Shown: piece after piece, positions 34,356 through 41,517 of the stretch
Layout: each line of letters opens with the position of its first letter
Numbering within the stretch: position 1 is the first letter of the stretch
Assembly (NCBI GenBank): GCA_017451265.1
Contig: JAFSPU010000007.1
Location: 124,001 to 188,000 of the forward strand
Reading direction: 5' to 3'
Length of the DNA: 64,000 nt
Source: Clostridiales bacterium
Lineage (GTDB): Bacteria; Bacillota; Clostridia; Saccharofermentanales; Saccharofermentanaceae
Made by a program: the position numbers and the translations under genes
Notes under the pieces: model-generated
The model's input: only the letters and a program-made list of their open reading frames with translations
Database searches by the model: none
What the model was told of the DNA's origin: nothing

Positions 34356-35645
34356 ATGATTGGAGCAATTATTGGAGATATCGTAGGAAGCAGATTTGAG
34401 TTTGATAACGGAAACAAGAGCAGAGAGTTCGAACTCTTTACGAAGCATTGTTGTTTTACGGATGATACCGTAATGACAATCGCAGTTGCTGAAGCTCTCA
34501 TGAATACCGGAAAGGACGCGGACGAGGCAACAGTTAAGACGGACCTTATCAAGTCTATGAAGAAGTGGGGACAGAAATACCCTAATGCCGGTTATGGTGC
34601 AAGATTCATCAGCTGGGTTTTGACGGACGATCCTGAGCCGTATGGTAGCTATGGTAATGGTTCTGGTATGAGAGTGTCTTCTGTTGGGTGGTTGTATGAT
34701 TCCTTGGAGCGTACACGTGAAGTTGCCCGTTGGACAGCGGAAATAACACATAATCATCCAGAGGAAGTTAAGGGTGCTGAGTCTGCTGCGACTGCCATCT
34801 TTATGGCGAGGACAGGTGCTTCTAAGGAAGAGATCCGTCAGTATCTTGAGACTGAGTTCGATTATGACCTTAGCAGGACTCTTGAAGATATTCGTCCTAA
34901 GTACTATCACGTTGAAGATTGTATGAGGACTATGCCGGAGGCTTTCGAGTGTTTCCTTGAGGCAGAGTCCTATGAGGAAACATTGCGTAACGTAATGTAC
35001 ATCGGTGGAGATACAGATACATTAGGTGCCATCGCAGGTGCCATTGCTGAAGCTATGTGGGGTGTACCGGTTAAGATTGTCCTCGATGCACAGTCGTATA
35101 TTGACGATGACCTTGATCAGGTTGTTCAGAGATTCAACAAATTGGTTCATAGCACTCGTGGTGAGACTGCAGACCCATACGAGAACAATAAGTACATCAA
35201 GATGGCAGTTGAACGTGCTCATGAAACGAGAACTGCTGAGGATATGATAATGGTTCTGGACGTACTTATTAAGAGAATGGAAGAAGGCGGCGAAGCTCCG
35301 ACACCTATGGTTGACGTTAATAACGCTATGGGCGAGTTCGATCCTGTAAAAATGACAATGGGTAAGCCGTTTCAGCTTGATAAGGATATGAGGCTTCGTA
35401 AGGATACTGTTATTGACGAATCTGGCAAGGAATGGTTTCCGTTATTTACTGATAATGAGGAGCTTAGTAAGAAGCCTACTACCAACATAAGTATCAATGT
35501 CCCGATAAGGATCATCTTGGAAGACGGTCTTAACAGTGACAGGGTTGAGGGTATAGTTATTAATCCTTTCGGATTATCAATGCCTATTCCTAAAGACGTT
35601 CTAAAGATTGTTTTTCGCAAGAGTAAGGCAGCGGAGGGGAAGTGA
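34356..35645 (+). CDS. ADP-ribosylglycohydrolase fused to an SseB-like domain
   Basis: A 429-residue protein. Residues 1 to about 290 are a DraG/ARH-type hydrolase: MIGAIIGDIVGSRFE, the metal motif FTDDTVM (34-40), HNHPEEVKGAESAA and GGDTDTLGAIAGA (about 217-229). This fold removes ADP-ribose from proteins or small molecules with two Mg ions. A second unit (about 310-429) resembles an SseB-type domain (EWFPLFTDNEELSK, then VPIRIILEDGL and EGIVINPFG) and is paralogous to the gene at 36167 (EWIPMFTDWDELTR, QPIRCILQDAF, EGIVLNLH). The fusion suggests a shared partner or substrate within this island. Confidence 0.88.
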   Translation: MIGAIIGDIVGSRFEFDNGNKSREFELFTKHCCFTDDTVMTIAVAEALMNTGKDADEATVKTDLIKSMKKWGQKYPNAGYGARFISWVLTDDPEPYGSYGNGSGMRVSSVGWLYDSLERTREVARWTAEITHNHPEEVKGAESAATAIFMARTGASKEEIRQYLETEFDYDLSRTLEDIRPKYYHVEDCMRTMPEAFECFLEAESYEETLRNVMYIGGDTDTLGAIAGAIAEAMWGVPVKIVLDAQSYIDDDLDQVVQRFNKLVHSTRGETADPYENNKYIKMAVERAHETRTAEDMIMVLDVLIKRMEEGGEAPTPMVDVNNAMGEFDPVKMTMGKPFQLDKDMRLRKDTVIDESGKEWFPLFTDNEELSKKPTTNISINVPIRIILEDGLNSDRVEGIVINPFGLSMPIPKDVLKIVFRKSKAAEGK

Positions 35646-35651
35646 ATAACA

Positions 35652-35966
35652 ATGGAAGAAAGAGTTATTATCAGTAGAATGAAAGCTGAGTCGTTTCTTA
35701 TAAAGGATCCATCACTTCATGATATCAATGCACCGTTCTATAAGTGGCTTATAGAGAATGGCTTCAAGCATGCATGGTATAAAGGACATTATGTTTGTTG
35801 TGATTGGGTTTATGTGAATATAACTCATAAGCTCTATGCTGACGGAATGCCAGGAATACCGGTAGTAACTCCTACAGGTAATCATGCAATTACGATAGAT
35901 GAGTTCATGACCATATGGAATATATACGAGCGCTATAAGGGAAAGGATATGTTGGTTATGGATTAA
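35652..35966 (+). CDS. Hypothetical protein in the ADP-ribose island
   Basis: A 104-residue soluble protein with many aromatic residues (APFYKWLIENGFKHAWYKGH, then CCDWVYVNITHKLYADG). I see no known domain. GGAGGGG precedes the ATG. It is the last gene before a hairpin and the riboswitch, so it likely ends the operon that starts at 33610. Confidence 0.6.
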   Translation: MEERVIISRMKAESFLIKDPSLHDINAPFYKWLIENGFKHAWYKGHYVCCDWVYVNITHKLYADGMPGIPVVTPTGNHAITIDEFMTIWNIYERYKGKDMLVMD

Positions 35967-35979
35967 GTCCGATTAATCG

Positions 35980-36000
35980 CCCTCATGCTTTGCGTGAGGG
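35980..36000 (+). terminator. Hairpin at the end of the ADP-ribose operon
   Basis: CCCTCATGC pairs with GCGTGAGGG around a TTT loop (one T-G pair). The downstream tract is TGTTAAA, not a clean T run, so termination may be weak. Confidence 0.6.
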
Positions 36001-36015
36001 TGTTAAACTTAACTC

Positions 36016-36098
36016 ACCATAAAGAGTACGGAAGGGACAAGCCCGATGAACGTACAGCAACCTGCCGGGAGGTAAGGTGCTAAAGCTTGAACGATGGT
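36016..36098 (+). ncRNA. SAM-I (S-box) riboswitch aptamer
   Basis: The S-box core is recognisable: P1 arms ACCAT (36016-36020) and ATGGT (36094-36098), AAAGAG, P2 arms GTACG / CGTAC around the kink-turn and GGGACAAGCCCGATGAA loop, AGCAACCTGCC, and GGTAAGGTGCTAAAGC. These match the conserved positions of the SAM-I class. The gene downstream is an SseB-like protein, not a methionine gene, which is unusual for this class. AGGTAAG (36070-36076) can also pair with CTTACCT (36106-36112), giving an alternative fold. Confidence 0.88.
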
Positions 36099-36105
36099 AT
36101 TAGAA

Positions 36106-36145
36106 CTTACCTTTTTCTGATCCCGTCGCTCAAGCGTCGGGATTT
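36106..36145 (+). promoter_or_regulatory. Expression platform of the SAM riboswitch
   Basis: CTTACCTTTTTC (36106-36117) can pair with the aptamer segment AGGTAAG and is followed by T residues. A second hairpin, TCCCGTCGC / GCGTCGGGA (36121-36142, one T-T mismatch), ends in TTTG. One of these likely acts as the terminator. Which one is used in the SAM-bound state cannot be told from reading. Confidence 0.55.
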
Positions 36146-36166
36146 GTTACAAGAAGGAGGATATAT

Positions 36167-36586
36167 ATGTACGAATTTACAAACAGGTTCAAGAAGAACT
36201 TCGGTATAAAAATGTGTGCGCAGGACTGCGTGGAGGATCCTACTGAGGATAACAAGCTTCGGCTGCTCGCGGAGCTCATATTAAGGATAGAAGACGGGTG
36301 TGAAGCTCTGGTGCCTATGACGATAGTAGGTGAGACCATTCATTACAATACCGTCTCTGACGGGTTTGACGAGTGGATCCCCATGTTTACTGACTGGGAC
36401 GAGCTTACCCGGGAGGAGCTGCCGGAGTTTACCCTGAGCCAGCCTATCAGGTGCATCCTGCAGGACGCTTTCGATCACCGCAGGGCGGAAGGCATCGTTC
36501 TTAATCTTCATACTGAAGAGGTGTTTATAAATAAGGAAGACCTGGATTTGGTATTAGATTATTTTTTGCAAAGTGAGGCAGAGTAA
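36167..36586 (+). CDS. SseB-like domain protein under SAM riboswitch control
   Basis: A 139-residue soluble protein of the SseB-like type (DEWIPMFTDWDELTREELP near 70; IRCILQDAF near 94; EGIVLNLHTEEVFI near 107). It is paralogous to the C-terminal domain of the ADP-ribosylglycohydrolase at 34356. GAAGGAGG lies before the ATG. The 5' leader carries a SAM-I riboswitch, so its expression should rise when SAM is scarce. Function unknown; SseB-like proteins include type III secretion regulators, type VII-associated and phage-related members. Confidence 0.75.
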   Translation: MYEFTNRFKKNFGIKMCAQDCVEDPTEDNKLRLLAELILRIEDGCEALVPMTIVGETIHYNTVSDGFDEWIPMFTDWDELTREELPEFTLSQPIRCILQDAFDHRRAEGIVLNLHTEEVFINKEDLDLVLDYFLQSEAE

Positions 36587-36646
36587 AAAGAATAGAAGAA
36601 TTTTTTCAAGCTTTCGAATAAATGCCTGCTGTTTTTGTTTACGGGG

Positions 36647-36928
36647 TTAAACTTTCTCGTAATCGTCAATGGGAACAATCTGTAATCTGTACCCCATAGG
36701 GACCAGTATCTTGAGTAAGCTGTCAACCTGAGGGGAATGAACATCCTTTTCCATGCGTGCGATTACAGGTTGTTTTACATTGCACAAGCGTGCGAGTTCT
36801 GCTTGAGATAATCCCTGAGATTCACGGATCTGAACCATAGTGCGGATGAGATCCTTTTCAAGTTCTATGACGCATTCTTCTTCAGGTGTAAGATCCAGCT
36901 CTTCTCTGAATTCTTTCCAATTAGTCAT
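36647..36928 (-). CDS. Xre-family (HigA-type) DNA-binding protein
   Basis: A 93-residue protein with a Cro/C1 helix-turn-helix (SQAELARLCNVKQPVIARME, about 41-60) and the end VPMGYRLQIVPID seen in HigA-like antitoxins. No HigB-like toxin gene is adjacent on either side, so it is an orphan antitoxin or a plain repressor. An 18-bp palindrome at 36978-36995 lies upstream of its start and is a likely operator. Confidence 0.8.
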   Translation of the reverse strand: MTNWKEFREELDLTPEEECVIELEKDLIRTMVQIRESQGLSQAELARLCNVKQPVIARMEKDVHSPQVDSLLKILVPMGYRLQIVPIDDYEKV

Positions 36929-36977
36929 CGCTCCTGTGCCTCCTTCGATAATCGTCGAGTTCTTTCTTGGTATGATA

Positions 36978-36995
36978 ATAACAAATATGTTATTA
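36978..36995. promoter_or_regulatory. Palindromic operator upstream of the Xre gene
   Basis: AATAACA (36978-36984) and TGTTATT (36989-36995) are perfect inverted arms around AATA, about 50 bases upstream of the minus-strand Xre gene. The placement suggests self-repression. The rest of the region 36996-37080 shows no coding signal. Confidence 0.55.
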
Positions 36996-37080
36996 AAGTG
37001 CGATAGCTAAAACGACAAAGATGGATGTGGTGGTGAATGGTATATCGATTTCTCTGATTGATTTTTGAGGGGGAGGCGCG

Positions 37081-37200
37081 GTGACATTAATGGAACGGTG
37101 CTGTATAATCAATACATAAGTGGTGTTACCCACTGACGGGTGACCTCAGAAGAATGTCACTGAGTGACCGTTATCCTTGGTCGGGGACGGTCACTTTTTT
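37081..37200 (+). ncRNA. Putative antisense RNA antitoxin (RatA-like) with promoter and terminator
   Basis: A plus-strand promoter GTGACA (37081-37086) with 17-base spacing to TATAAT (37104-37109) would start RNA near 37116. It ends at a strong terminator GTGACCG / CGGTCAC (about 37165-37194) followed by TTTTTT (37195-37200). The roughly 85-base RNA has no start codon with a ribosome site. Its 3' end overlaps the tail of the minus-strand toxin gene and its expected 3' UTR. This is the layout of TxpA/RatA type I toxin-antitoxin pairs. Confidence 0.65.
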
Positions 37201-37274
37201 ATGTACTCAATGAGTAGATTCACAACAATCAGAATAATCGTAAGAATCACAATAATAATCTCATAACTACTCAA
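37191..37274 (-). CDS. Small hydrophobic type I toxin (TxpA / holin-like)
   Basis: A 27-residue frame starts at TTG (37272-37274 on the complement) with AAAGGAGG eight bases upstream, and stops at 37191-37193. It encodes a short polar start (SSYE), a single membrane helix rich in Ile, Leu and Val, and a basic end (EYIKK). This is the pattern of the putative holin-like toxins of type I systems in Bacillota. A convergent plus-strand RNA overlaps its 3' end. It is too short for ordinary gene calling. Confidence 0.72.
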   Translation of the reverse strand: MSSYEIIIVILTIILIVVNLLIEYIKK

Positions 37275-37387
37275 GTGTACCACCTCCTTTCTCTCCGAAG
37301 AGGGAACTGAGGCCAACCGCCTTTCCGCGTGGGCAACACCCATAAACAGAATAACTAGTTGTTTTAAAGAATTTACCTACAAAAAGT

Positions 37388-37417
37388 CGACAAAAAACGA
37401 CAAAAAACGACAAAGAT
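37388..37417 (+). repeat. Tandem 10-bp repeat CGACAAAAAA
   Basis: CGACAAAAAA occurs twice in perfect tandem (37388-37407) and a third time with a changed end (37408-37417). A related CGACAAAGAT is also found near 37013. It lies just upstream of a TATAAT (37432-37437) that serves the arsC-like gene, so it occupies the -35/upstream region and could be a binding site or a DNA bend. Confidence 0.6.
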
Positions 37418-37474
37418 CGGACGGTTATATTTATAATGGATTAAGATCTTAAGTGAAGATGTGGAGGGTGGTTT

Positions 37475-37831
37475 ATGATTCAGGTTTATTGCTATTCCAG
37501 ATGTACTACATGTAAGAAGGCTCTTAAGTGGTTGGATGACAGTAAGATCCAATATGAGCTGATCGATATTAAAGAGAACCACCCGGATGAGAAGACATTA
37601 AGAAGTCTTCATAAAAAGAGTGGACTGCCGCTTAGAAGGTTCTTTAATACCAGTGGATTAATCTACCGTGAGATGGAACTGTCTAAGAAGCTTCCTGACA
37701 TGAGTGAAGACGATATGTTTAAGCTTCTCGCTTCCGACGGCATGATCGTTAAAAGACCTCTGCTCGTATCAGATGATAAGGTGCTCGTAGGTTTCAAGGA
37801 AGACGAGTGGAAGTCATTAGTAGGGAGATGA
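37475..37831 (+). CDS. ArsC/Spx-family thiol reductase-like protein
   Basis: A 118-residue protein of the ArsC/YffB/Spx group. The CxxC site is CTTC near residue 10-13 (YSRCTTCKKALKWLD). The family core RRFFNTSGLIYREM and the KRPLLV segment (about 92) are present. It may reduce a thiol or arsenate, or act as an Spx-like regulator. The arginine triad of true arsenate reductases cannot be assigned. GGAGGG precedes the ATG, and TATAAT lies at 37432-37437. Confidence 0.82.
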   Translation: MIQVYCYSRCTTCKKALKWLDDSKIQYELIDIKENHPDEKTLRSLHKKSGLPLRRFFNTSGLIYREMELSKKLPDMSEDDMFKLLASDGMIVKRPLLVSDDKVLVGFKEDEWKSLVGR

Positions 37832-37835
37832 CTAT

Positions 37836-37991
37836 ATGAACTGTCCCAGATGCGGTACGCCGATGCGCGGCGGAGTATGTCCTGAATGCGGATTCCCGGT
37901 TACAGGGAGTCAGTACAAATGTCGGTCAGACCTTTTGTTTATGAAGGTGAACTACATAGATTTAAGTTCTTCTTCTTTGCGCTTTAAATAA
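37836..37991 (+). CDS. Tiny zinc-ribbon protein
   Basis: A 51-residue frame five bases after the arsC-like stop, with AGGGAGATG upstream. It begins MNCPRCGTPMRGGVCPECG, a complete four-cysteine ribbon, with a fifth cysteine near residue 29 and a short hydrophobic end. Likely cotranscribed with the arsC-like gene. Coding is supported by position and the ribbon pattern only. Confidence 0.5.
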   Translation: MNCPRCGTPMRGGVCPECGFPVTGSQYKCRSDLLFMKVNYIDLSSSSLRFK

Positions 37992-38035
37992 ACAGCGCAG
38001 GCCGTGTTGATGAAGTGCGAGTGAGTATCTGACTG

Positions 38036-38593
38036 TCACACCAGCTCTGCGTCGTAGAGGATGCAGTAGGTGTTGCCGTTTTCTTCGTATGTGCCGAAAG
38101 TGCCCTGGACGAAGATGATCTCTCCGTCAGCCGGGTAGTCGTTTACCGGATCCTCGGCGTCAACAAGCTCAAACTCGATTCCCTGGGAGCAGCAGGCGGT
38201 GGCGTCTTGAATTATGCACGCGTGATACCAGGCGTCGGTGTCTTCGTTGTGGTAAGACGTAGCGATCCCGCACATCTTCACGACCATGCCTGTGTACTCA
38301 TCGGGCGTGGTGATCATGCAGTAAACGAACGAGTAGATCATGGTGGAGGAAAGCACGGTGAGATCGATGTCGATGCCGTTCTCTCCGTTTGTAAATGCCA
38401 TCTGCGCGGTCACGGGCTCAGCCTGCGTCGGCGCGGTCACTGCAGTCTCATAAACCGCAGGCACATTCAGATACGCGCTGCCGGAGGGGTAGGCATCCAA
38501 AGTATAAGCATCATCCGAACCTGACGCCCCCGCGCACCCGGCACCGCTCATCAAAAAACAAACAGCAAGCAAAAAAGTGACAACCCTCTTCAT
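38036..38593 (-). CDS. Lipoprotein with OB-fold-like domain in the zinc uptake operon
   Basis: A 185-residue lipoprotein (lipobox SGAGC, Cys 20). After a spacer, the C-terminal half (about 80-185) has strands like a small OB-fold: VVKMCGIATSYH, ACIIQDATACC, then GEIIFVQGTFGTYEENG. It overlaps the last bases of the permease gene by 4, so it is translated with the zinc transporter. It may help metal capture or regulation, which is inference from context. Confidence 0.7.
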   Translation of the reverse strand: MKRVVTFLLAVCFLMSGAGCAGASGSDDAYTLDAYPSGSAYLNVPAVYETAVTAPTQAEPVTAQMAFTNGENGIDIDLTVLSSTMIYSFVYCMITTPDEYTGMVVKMCGIATSYHNEDTDAWYHACIIQDATACCSQGIEFELVDAEDPVNDYPADGEIIFVQGTFGTYEENGNTYCILYDAELV

Positions 38594-39435
38594 ACTCTCA
38601 CACCTCCTTTAACTTTCCCGATCATCCAGCATAGCCCGAAGAAAACCACATCCGCAGCCACGATGGTGGAGCCGACCGGCGTGCCCGCAAGTATCGACAC
38701 CAAAAGCCCTGTCAGCGCGCACAACACTGACGCGCATGCCGAGAAGACCGTGACTGACCTGAAGCTTTTAAATATCCTCATGGCCGACAGTGCAGGGAAG
38801 ATCACGAGCGCGGAGATGAGAAGGGAGCCGACCAGGTTCATTGCGAGCACGATGATGACCGCGATAACCACCGCGATCAGCAGGTTGTAAAGGTCGACCC
38901 GCGTTCCCGCCGCGCGCGCAAAATCTTCATCAAAAGTCACCGCGAAGATCCTGTTATAAAACAGCACGAATATCACCACCACCGCAACCGAAAGCGCGAT
39001 GCACACCCACACCTCCGCCTGCGTCAGCGTGAGGATGGAAGTGGAGCCGAAAAGCGTGCTGCACACGTCGCCTGTCAAGTTAGACGAAGTGGAGAAGATG
39101 TTCATGAGAAGGTAGCCGAACGCGAGAGCGCCGACTGAGATCATGGCGATCATGGCGTCGCCCTTTATCTTTGCGTTCTTGCCCGTCCGAAGAAGCAGCA
39201 CTGCGCTTAAGACCGTGACCGGCAGGACAATCAGCATGTTGTTAGAAAGCTCCAGCACAGCCGCGATCGACATGGCCCCGAACGCCACGTGCGACAGCCC
39301 GTCGCCTATAAACGAAAACCTTTTGAGCACCAGCGTGACGCCGAGTAAGGAAGAACACAGCGCAATCAGCACGCCCACGATGAGCGCATACTGCACGAAA
39401 GGAAACTGCAGGTATAAAGTCAGCTTGTCGATCAT
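38590..39435 (-). CDS. znuB: Zinc/manganese ABC transporter permease (ZnuB-like)
   Basis: A 281-residue permease of the ABC-3 family with eight to nine membrane helices. Family segments include LVLKRFSFIGDGLSHVAFG (about 36-54) and FARAAGTRVDLYNLL in the middle coupling loop. It forms the channel for the ATPase (39432-40067) and the binding protein (40078-41082). It overlaps both neighbours by 4 bases, consistent with coupled translation. Confidence 0.92.
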   Translation of the reverse strand: MIDKLTLYLQFPFVQYALIVGVLIALCSSLLGVTLVLKRFSFIGDGLSHVAFGAMSIAAVLELSNNMLIVLPVTVLSAVLLLRTGKNAKIKGDAMIAMISVGALAFGYLLMNIFSTSSNLTGDVCSTLFGSTSILTLTQAEVWVCIALSVAVVVIFVLFYNRIFAVTFDEDFARAAGTRVDLYNLLIAVVIAVIIVLAMNLVGSLLISALVIFPALSAMRIFKSFRSVTVFSACASVLCALTGLLVSILAGTPVGSTIVAADVVFFGLCWMIGKVKGGVRV

Positions 39436-40067
39436 GCCGCGTCACCTCCTAAGATCATGATCCTGCTCGCGTACTTCTTAACTGAAGTGATGTCATGCGA
39501 GATCATGATGATGGTGACGCCCTCGTCGTTGAGTTGCTTTATAAGCTCGTACATGTGCTCCGTGGCCTCAGGGTCTAACCCGGAAACCGGCTCGTCCAGG
39601 AGAAGCACCTTACGTGTGGCGCACAGTGCACGCGCCAGAAGAACTCGCTGCTGTTGTCCTCCTGAAAGCTCGCTGTAGCAGCGGGAGGCGAGGGGAGTAA
39701 TCCCCATGCGCTCCATCTGCTGTGCGGCGAGAGCCTTCTCAGCCTTGGAATAAAACGGGCGGCGCCCGCAACGCCCCTGACACCCGGAAAGAACGATCTC
39801 TTTCACTGATGCAGGGAAGTCTTTCTGAACTTCAGTCTGCTGCGGGAGATACCCGATCTCGTTGCGCTCCAGGACGTCACCTCTTATGATCTGCCCGCTT
39901 ATGGGCGCTTTAAGTCCGAGCAGCGTCTTCATGAGCGTCGTTTTGCCGGAGCCGTTCTCGCCCACAATGCAGAAGTAGTCGCCTTCTTTTACGGTGAAGT
40001 TGATCCCGGAGGCCACGACGGTCTTCTCGTACCCCAGGGACAGATCTTTTACGGTGATCAGAGCCAT
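39432..40067 (-). CDS. znuC: Zinc/manganese ABC transporter ATPase (ZnuC-like)
   Basis: A 211-residue ATPase with Walker A GENGSGKTT, signature YSELSGGQQQRVLLARAL and Walker B VLLLDEPVSGLDP. It is short, like other ZnuC/AdcC subunits. The start at 40067 (TAAGGAG upstream) replaces a longer frame from 40127 that overlaps the binding-protein gene. The genes for the binding protein and permease flank it. Confidence 0.93.
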   Translation of the reverse strand: MALITVKDLSLGYEKTVVASGINFTVKEGDYFCIVGENGSGKTTLMKTLLGLKAPISGQIIRGDVLERNEIGYLPQQTEVQKDFPASVKEIVLSGCQGRCGRRPFYSKAEKALAAQQMERMGITPLASRCYSELSGGQQQRVLLARALCATRKVLLLDEPVSGLDPEATEHMYELIKQLNDEGVTIIMISHDITSVKKYASRIMILGGDAA

Positions 40068-40077
40068 ATGATTCTCC

Positions 40078-41082
40078 TTAGTGCAGTGCCTGTGTGAGTA
40101 CCGAAAGGTTCGCGCGCATGATGTCAAGGTAAGACGCGCCGCGGCTCACGTCCTCCGCCGTGACCGACTGCATGGAGTCGAGCGTGAGGATCTGCTGATC
40201 GGCAGAAGCCGTGTTGGAGATGATAGTCTCCGCGATGCTGTGGTCCGTTCCCTCAATGGTGAGTACCGCGGTAAGCCCGAGCTCGTCGACTTTGCCCGCA
40301 AGGAACGAGATGGTCTCGAAGCTCGCCTCGGTCTCCGCAGAGCAGCCCACAAAGGCGGCGTAGTAGTTAAGGCCGTAGTCGTCCGTCATGTATCTGAAGG
40401 GGAACCTGTCGCCAAAAAGAATCGTGTCAAACTCAGCGTCAGCGACGGCAGCCTCATACTCGGCATCAAGCGCGTTAAGCTCGGCGATGTAGTCGGCAGC
40501 GTTCTGCTCGTAAGCGTCGGCGTGCTCAGGGTCAAGGGAAGAGAGCTCGTCCGCAATGCGCTGCGTAAGAACTGCGGCACAGCGAAGTGAGAGCCAGACG
40601 TGCTCGTCATACTCGGGGCCTTCTTCCTCTTCTTCTGCGGCGTCGGCTTCCTCAGCTTCTTCCTCTTCGCCTTCCATGCCCTCCACGATCTCTTCCTCGA
40701 CTACCGTGTCGCCGAGTACATCGAGCAGGTTGATCACGACCATGTCAGGGTTGACTGCCTCCGCGAGCGCATCCTCCACCCACTCATCGGACTCGCCGCC
40801 GACGTAGATGAACATGTCGCAGGTGGCCACCTTCATGATGTCGTCGGCCGTCGGCTGGAAGCTGTGAAGGTCCACGCCCGAGTCAAGAAGCATGGTGACC
40901 TCTGCCGAGTCCGCCTCATCGCCCAGGACGTTCATGACCCAGTCGTATTCAGGGAAAATAGTAGTAACAATGTTAAGTTTGCTGTCGTTATTGGGCTCAC
41001 CGGCCTCCGCCTCTGAAGAGCAAGCCGTGAACATACCTGCCGCAAGTGCCGCGGCAACCAAAACAGAAAGGATTTTTTTCAT
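40078..41082 (-). CDS. znuA: Zinc-type ABC transporter substrate-binding lipoprotein (ZnuA-like) with acidic loop
   Basis: A 334-residue lipoprotein (lipobox FTAC, Cys 21). It follows the cluster A-I fold: TIFPEYDWVMNVLGD, first metal His 73 (DLHSFQPTADD), second His 161 (DEHVWLS). Between them lies a loop (about 129-160) of almost only Glu, Asp and Ala, where ZnuA proteins usually have a histidine-rich loop. The third ligand region reads GDRFPFRYMTDDYGL, where other members have His. Zinc is the likely cargo, but manganese is possible. Confidence 0.88.
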   Translation of the reverse strand: MKKILSVLVAAALAAGMFTACSSEAEAGEPNNDSKLNIVTTIFPEYDWVMNVLGDEADSAEVTMLLDSGVDLHSFQPTADDIMKVATCDMFIYVGGESDEWVEDALAEAVNPDMVVINLLDVLGDTVVEEEIVEGMEGEEEEAEEADAAEEEEEGPEYDEHVWLSLRCAAVLTQRIADELSSLDPEHADAYEQNAADYIAELNALDAEYEAAVADAEFDTILFGDRFPFRYMTDDYGLNYYAAFVGCSAETEASFETISFLAGKVDELGLTAVLTIEGTDHSIAETIISNTASADQQILTLDSMQSVTAEDVSRGASYLDIMRANLSVLTQALH

Positions 41083-41136
41083 CTTAAAACCTCCGTGTGT
41101 ACTGTGAAAATATGAGTTCAGTGCAGACGGGAGGTA

Positions 41137-41448
41137 TTAATTATTAAGCTGTACTTTAAGTGAAACGGGAGTTGATTCCGTGTGCGTGCCGGCAGGAATG
41201 ATGGCAGCCATAAGCACGAAAAGTGCAAGAGCCGCAAACTGTGTGCCGGCCGATGCCTTGAAGCCGAACTTCTGAAGGAGCTCCGTGCATATCTCGATGC
41301 ATTCGCAGATGTGGCAGTGCTCGCCCTCGCAGTCATGGTCAGCCTCGGCGACCACGTAGATGAAAGAGAACAACACAAGCGCGATCATCAGTAACGAGAT
41401 GATCACTGCCGCTGTTTTCTTTACTGTTGTCTTAGTGGACCTGCGCAT
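41137..41448 (-). CDS. Small membrane protein with Cys/His-rich external loop, first gene of the zinc operon
   Basis: A 103-residue protein with two membrane helices (about 17-35 and 72-90) that enclose a short loop rich in metal ligands (DHDCEGEHCHICECIEICTE). The start at 41448 was chosen because a strong promoter ends just before it; the longer frame from 41637 overlaps the promoter and the divergent gene. It precedes znuA by 54 bases. The loop suggests capture of zinc at the membrane surface (inference). Confidence 0.7.
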   Translation of the reverse strand: MRRSTKTTVKKTAAVIISLLMIALVLFSFIYVVAEADHDCEGEHCHICECIEICTELLQKFGFKASAGTQFAALALFVLMAAIIPAGTHTESTPVSLKVQLNN

Positions 41449-41455
41449 CGCACCG

Positions 41456-41484
41456 ATTATAGAAAAGCGCCTGCGGTGAGTCAA
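41456..41484 (-). promoter_or_regulatory. Promoter of the zinc uptake operon
   Basis: On the minus strand, TTGACT (41479-41484) and TATAAT (41456-41461) are spaced by 17 bases. The expected transcription start, near 41449, is next to the ATG at 41448, so the message may be leaderless. A Zur operator could overlap here, but I see no clear palindrome. Confidence 0.7.
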
Positions 41485-41517
41485 GGAGTATAATGGTCGC
41501 GTAAGGAGACGCGGGTT

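Noticed and set aside
36647-36928. A HigBA toxin-antitoxin pair
   Set aside because: Only the HigA-like part is present. No HigB-like reading frame occurs within 300 bases on either strand.
32219-37474. A prophage or integrative element
   Set aside because: The region is AT-richer and has small unknown genes, but I find no integrase, capsid, terminase, recombinase or flanking direct repeats.
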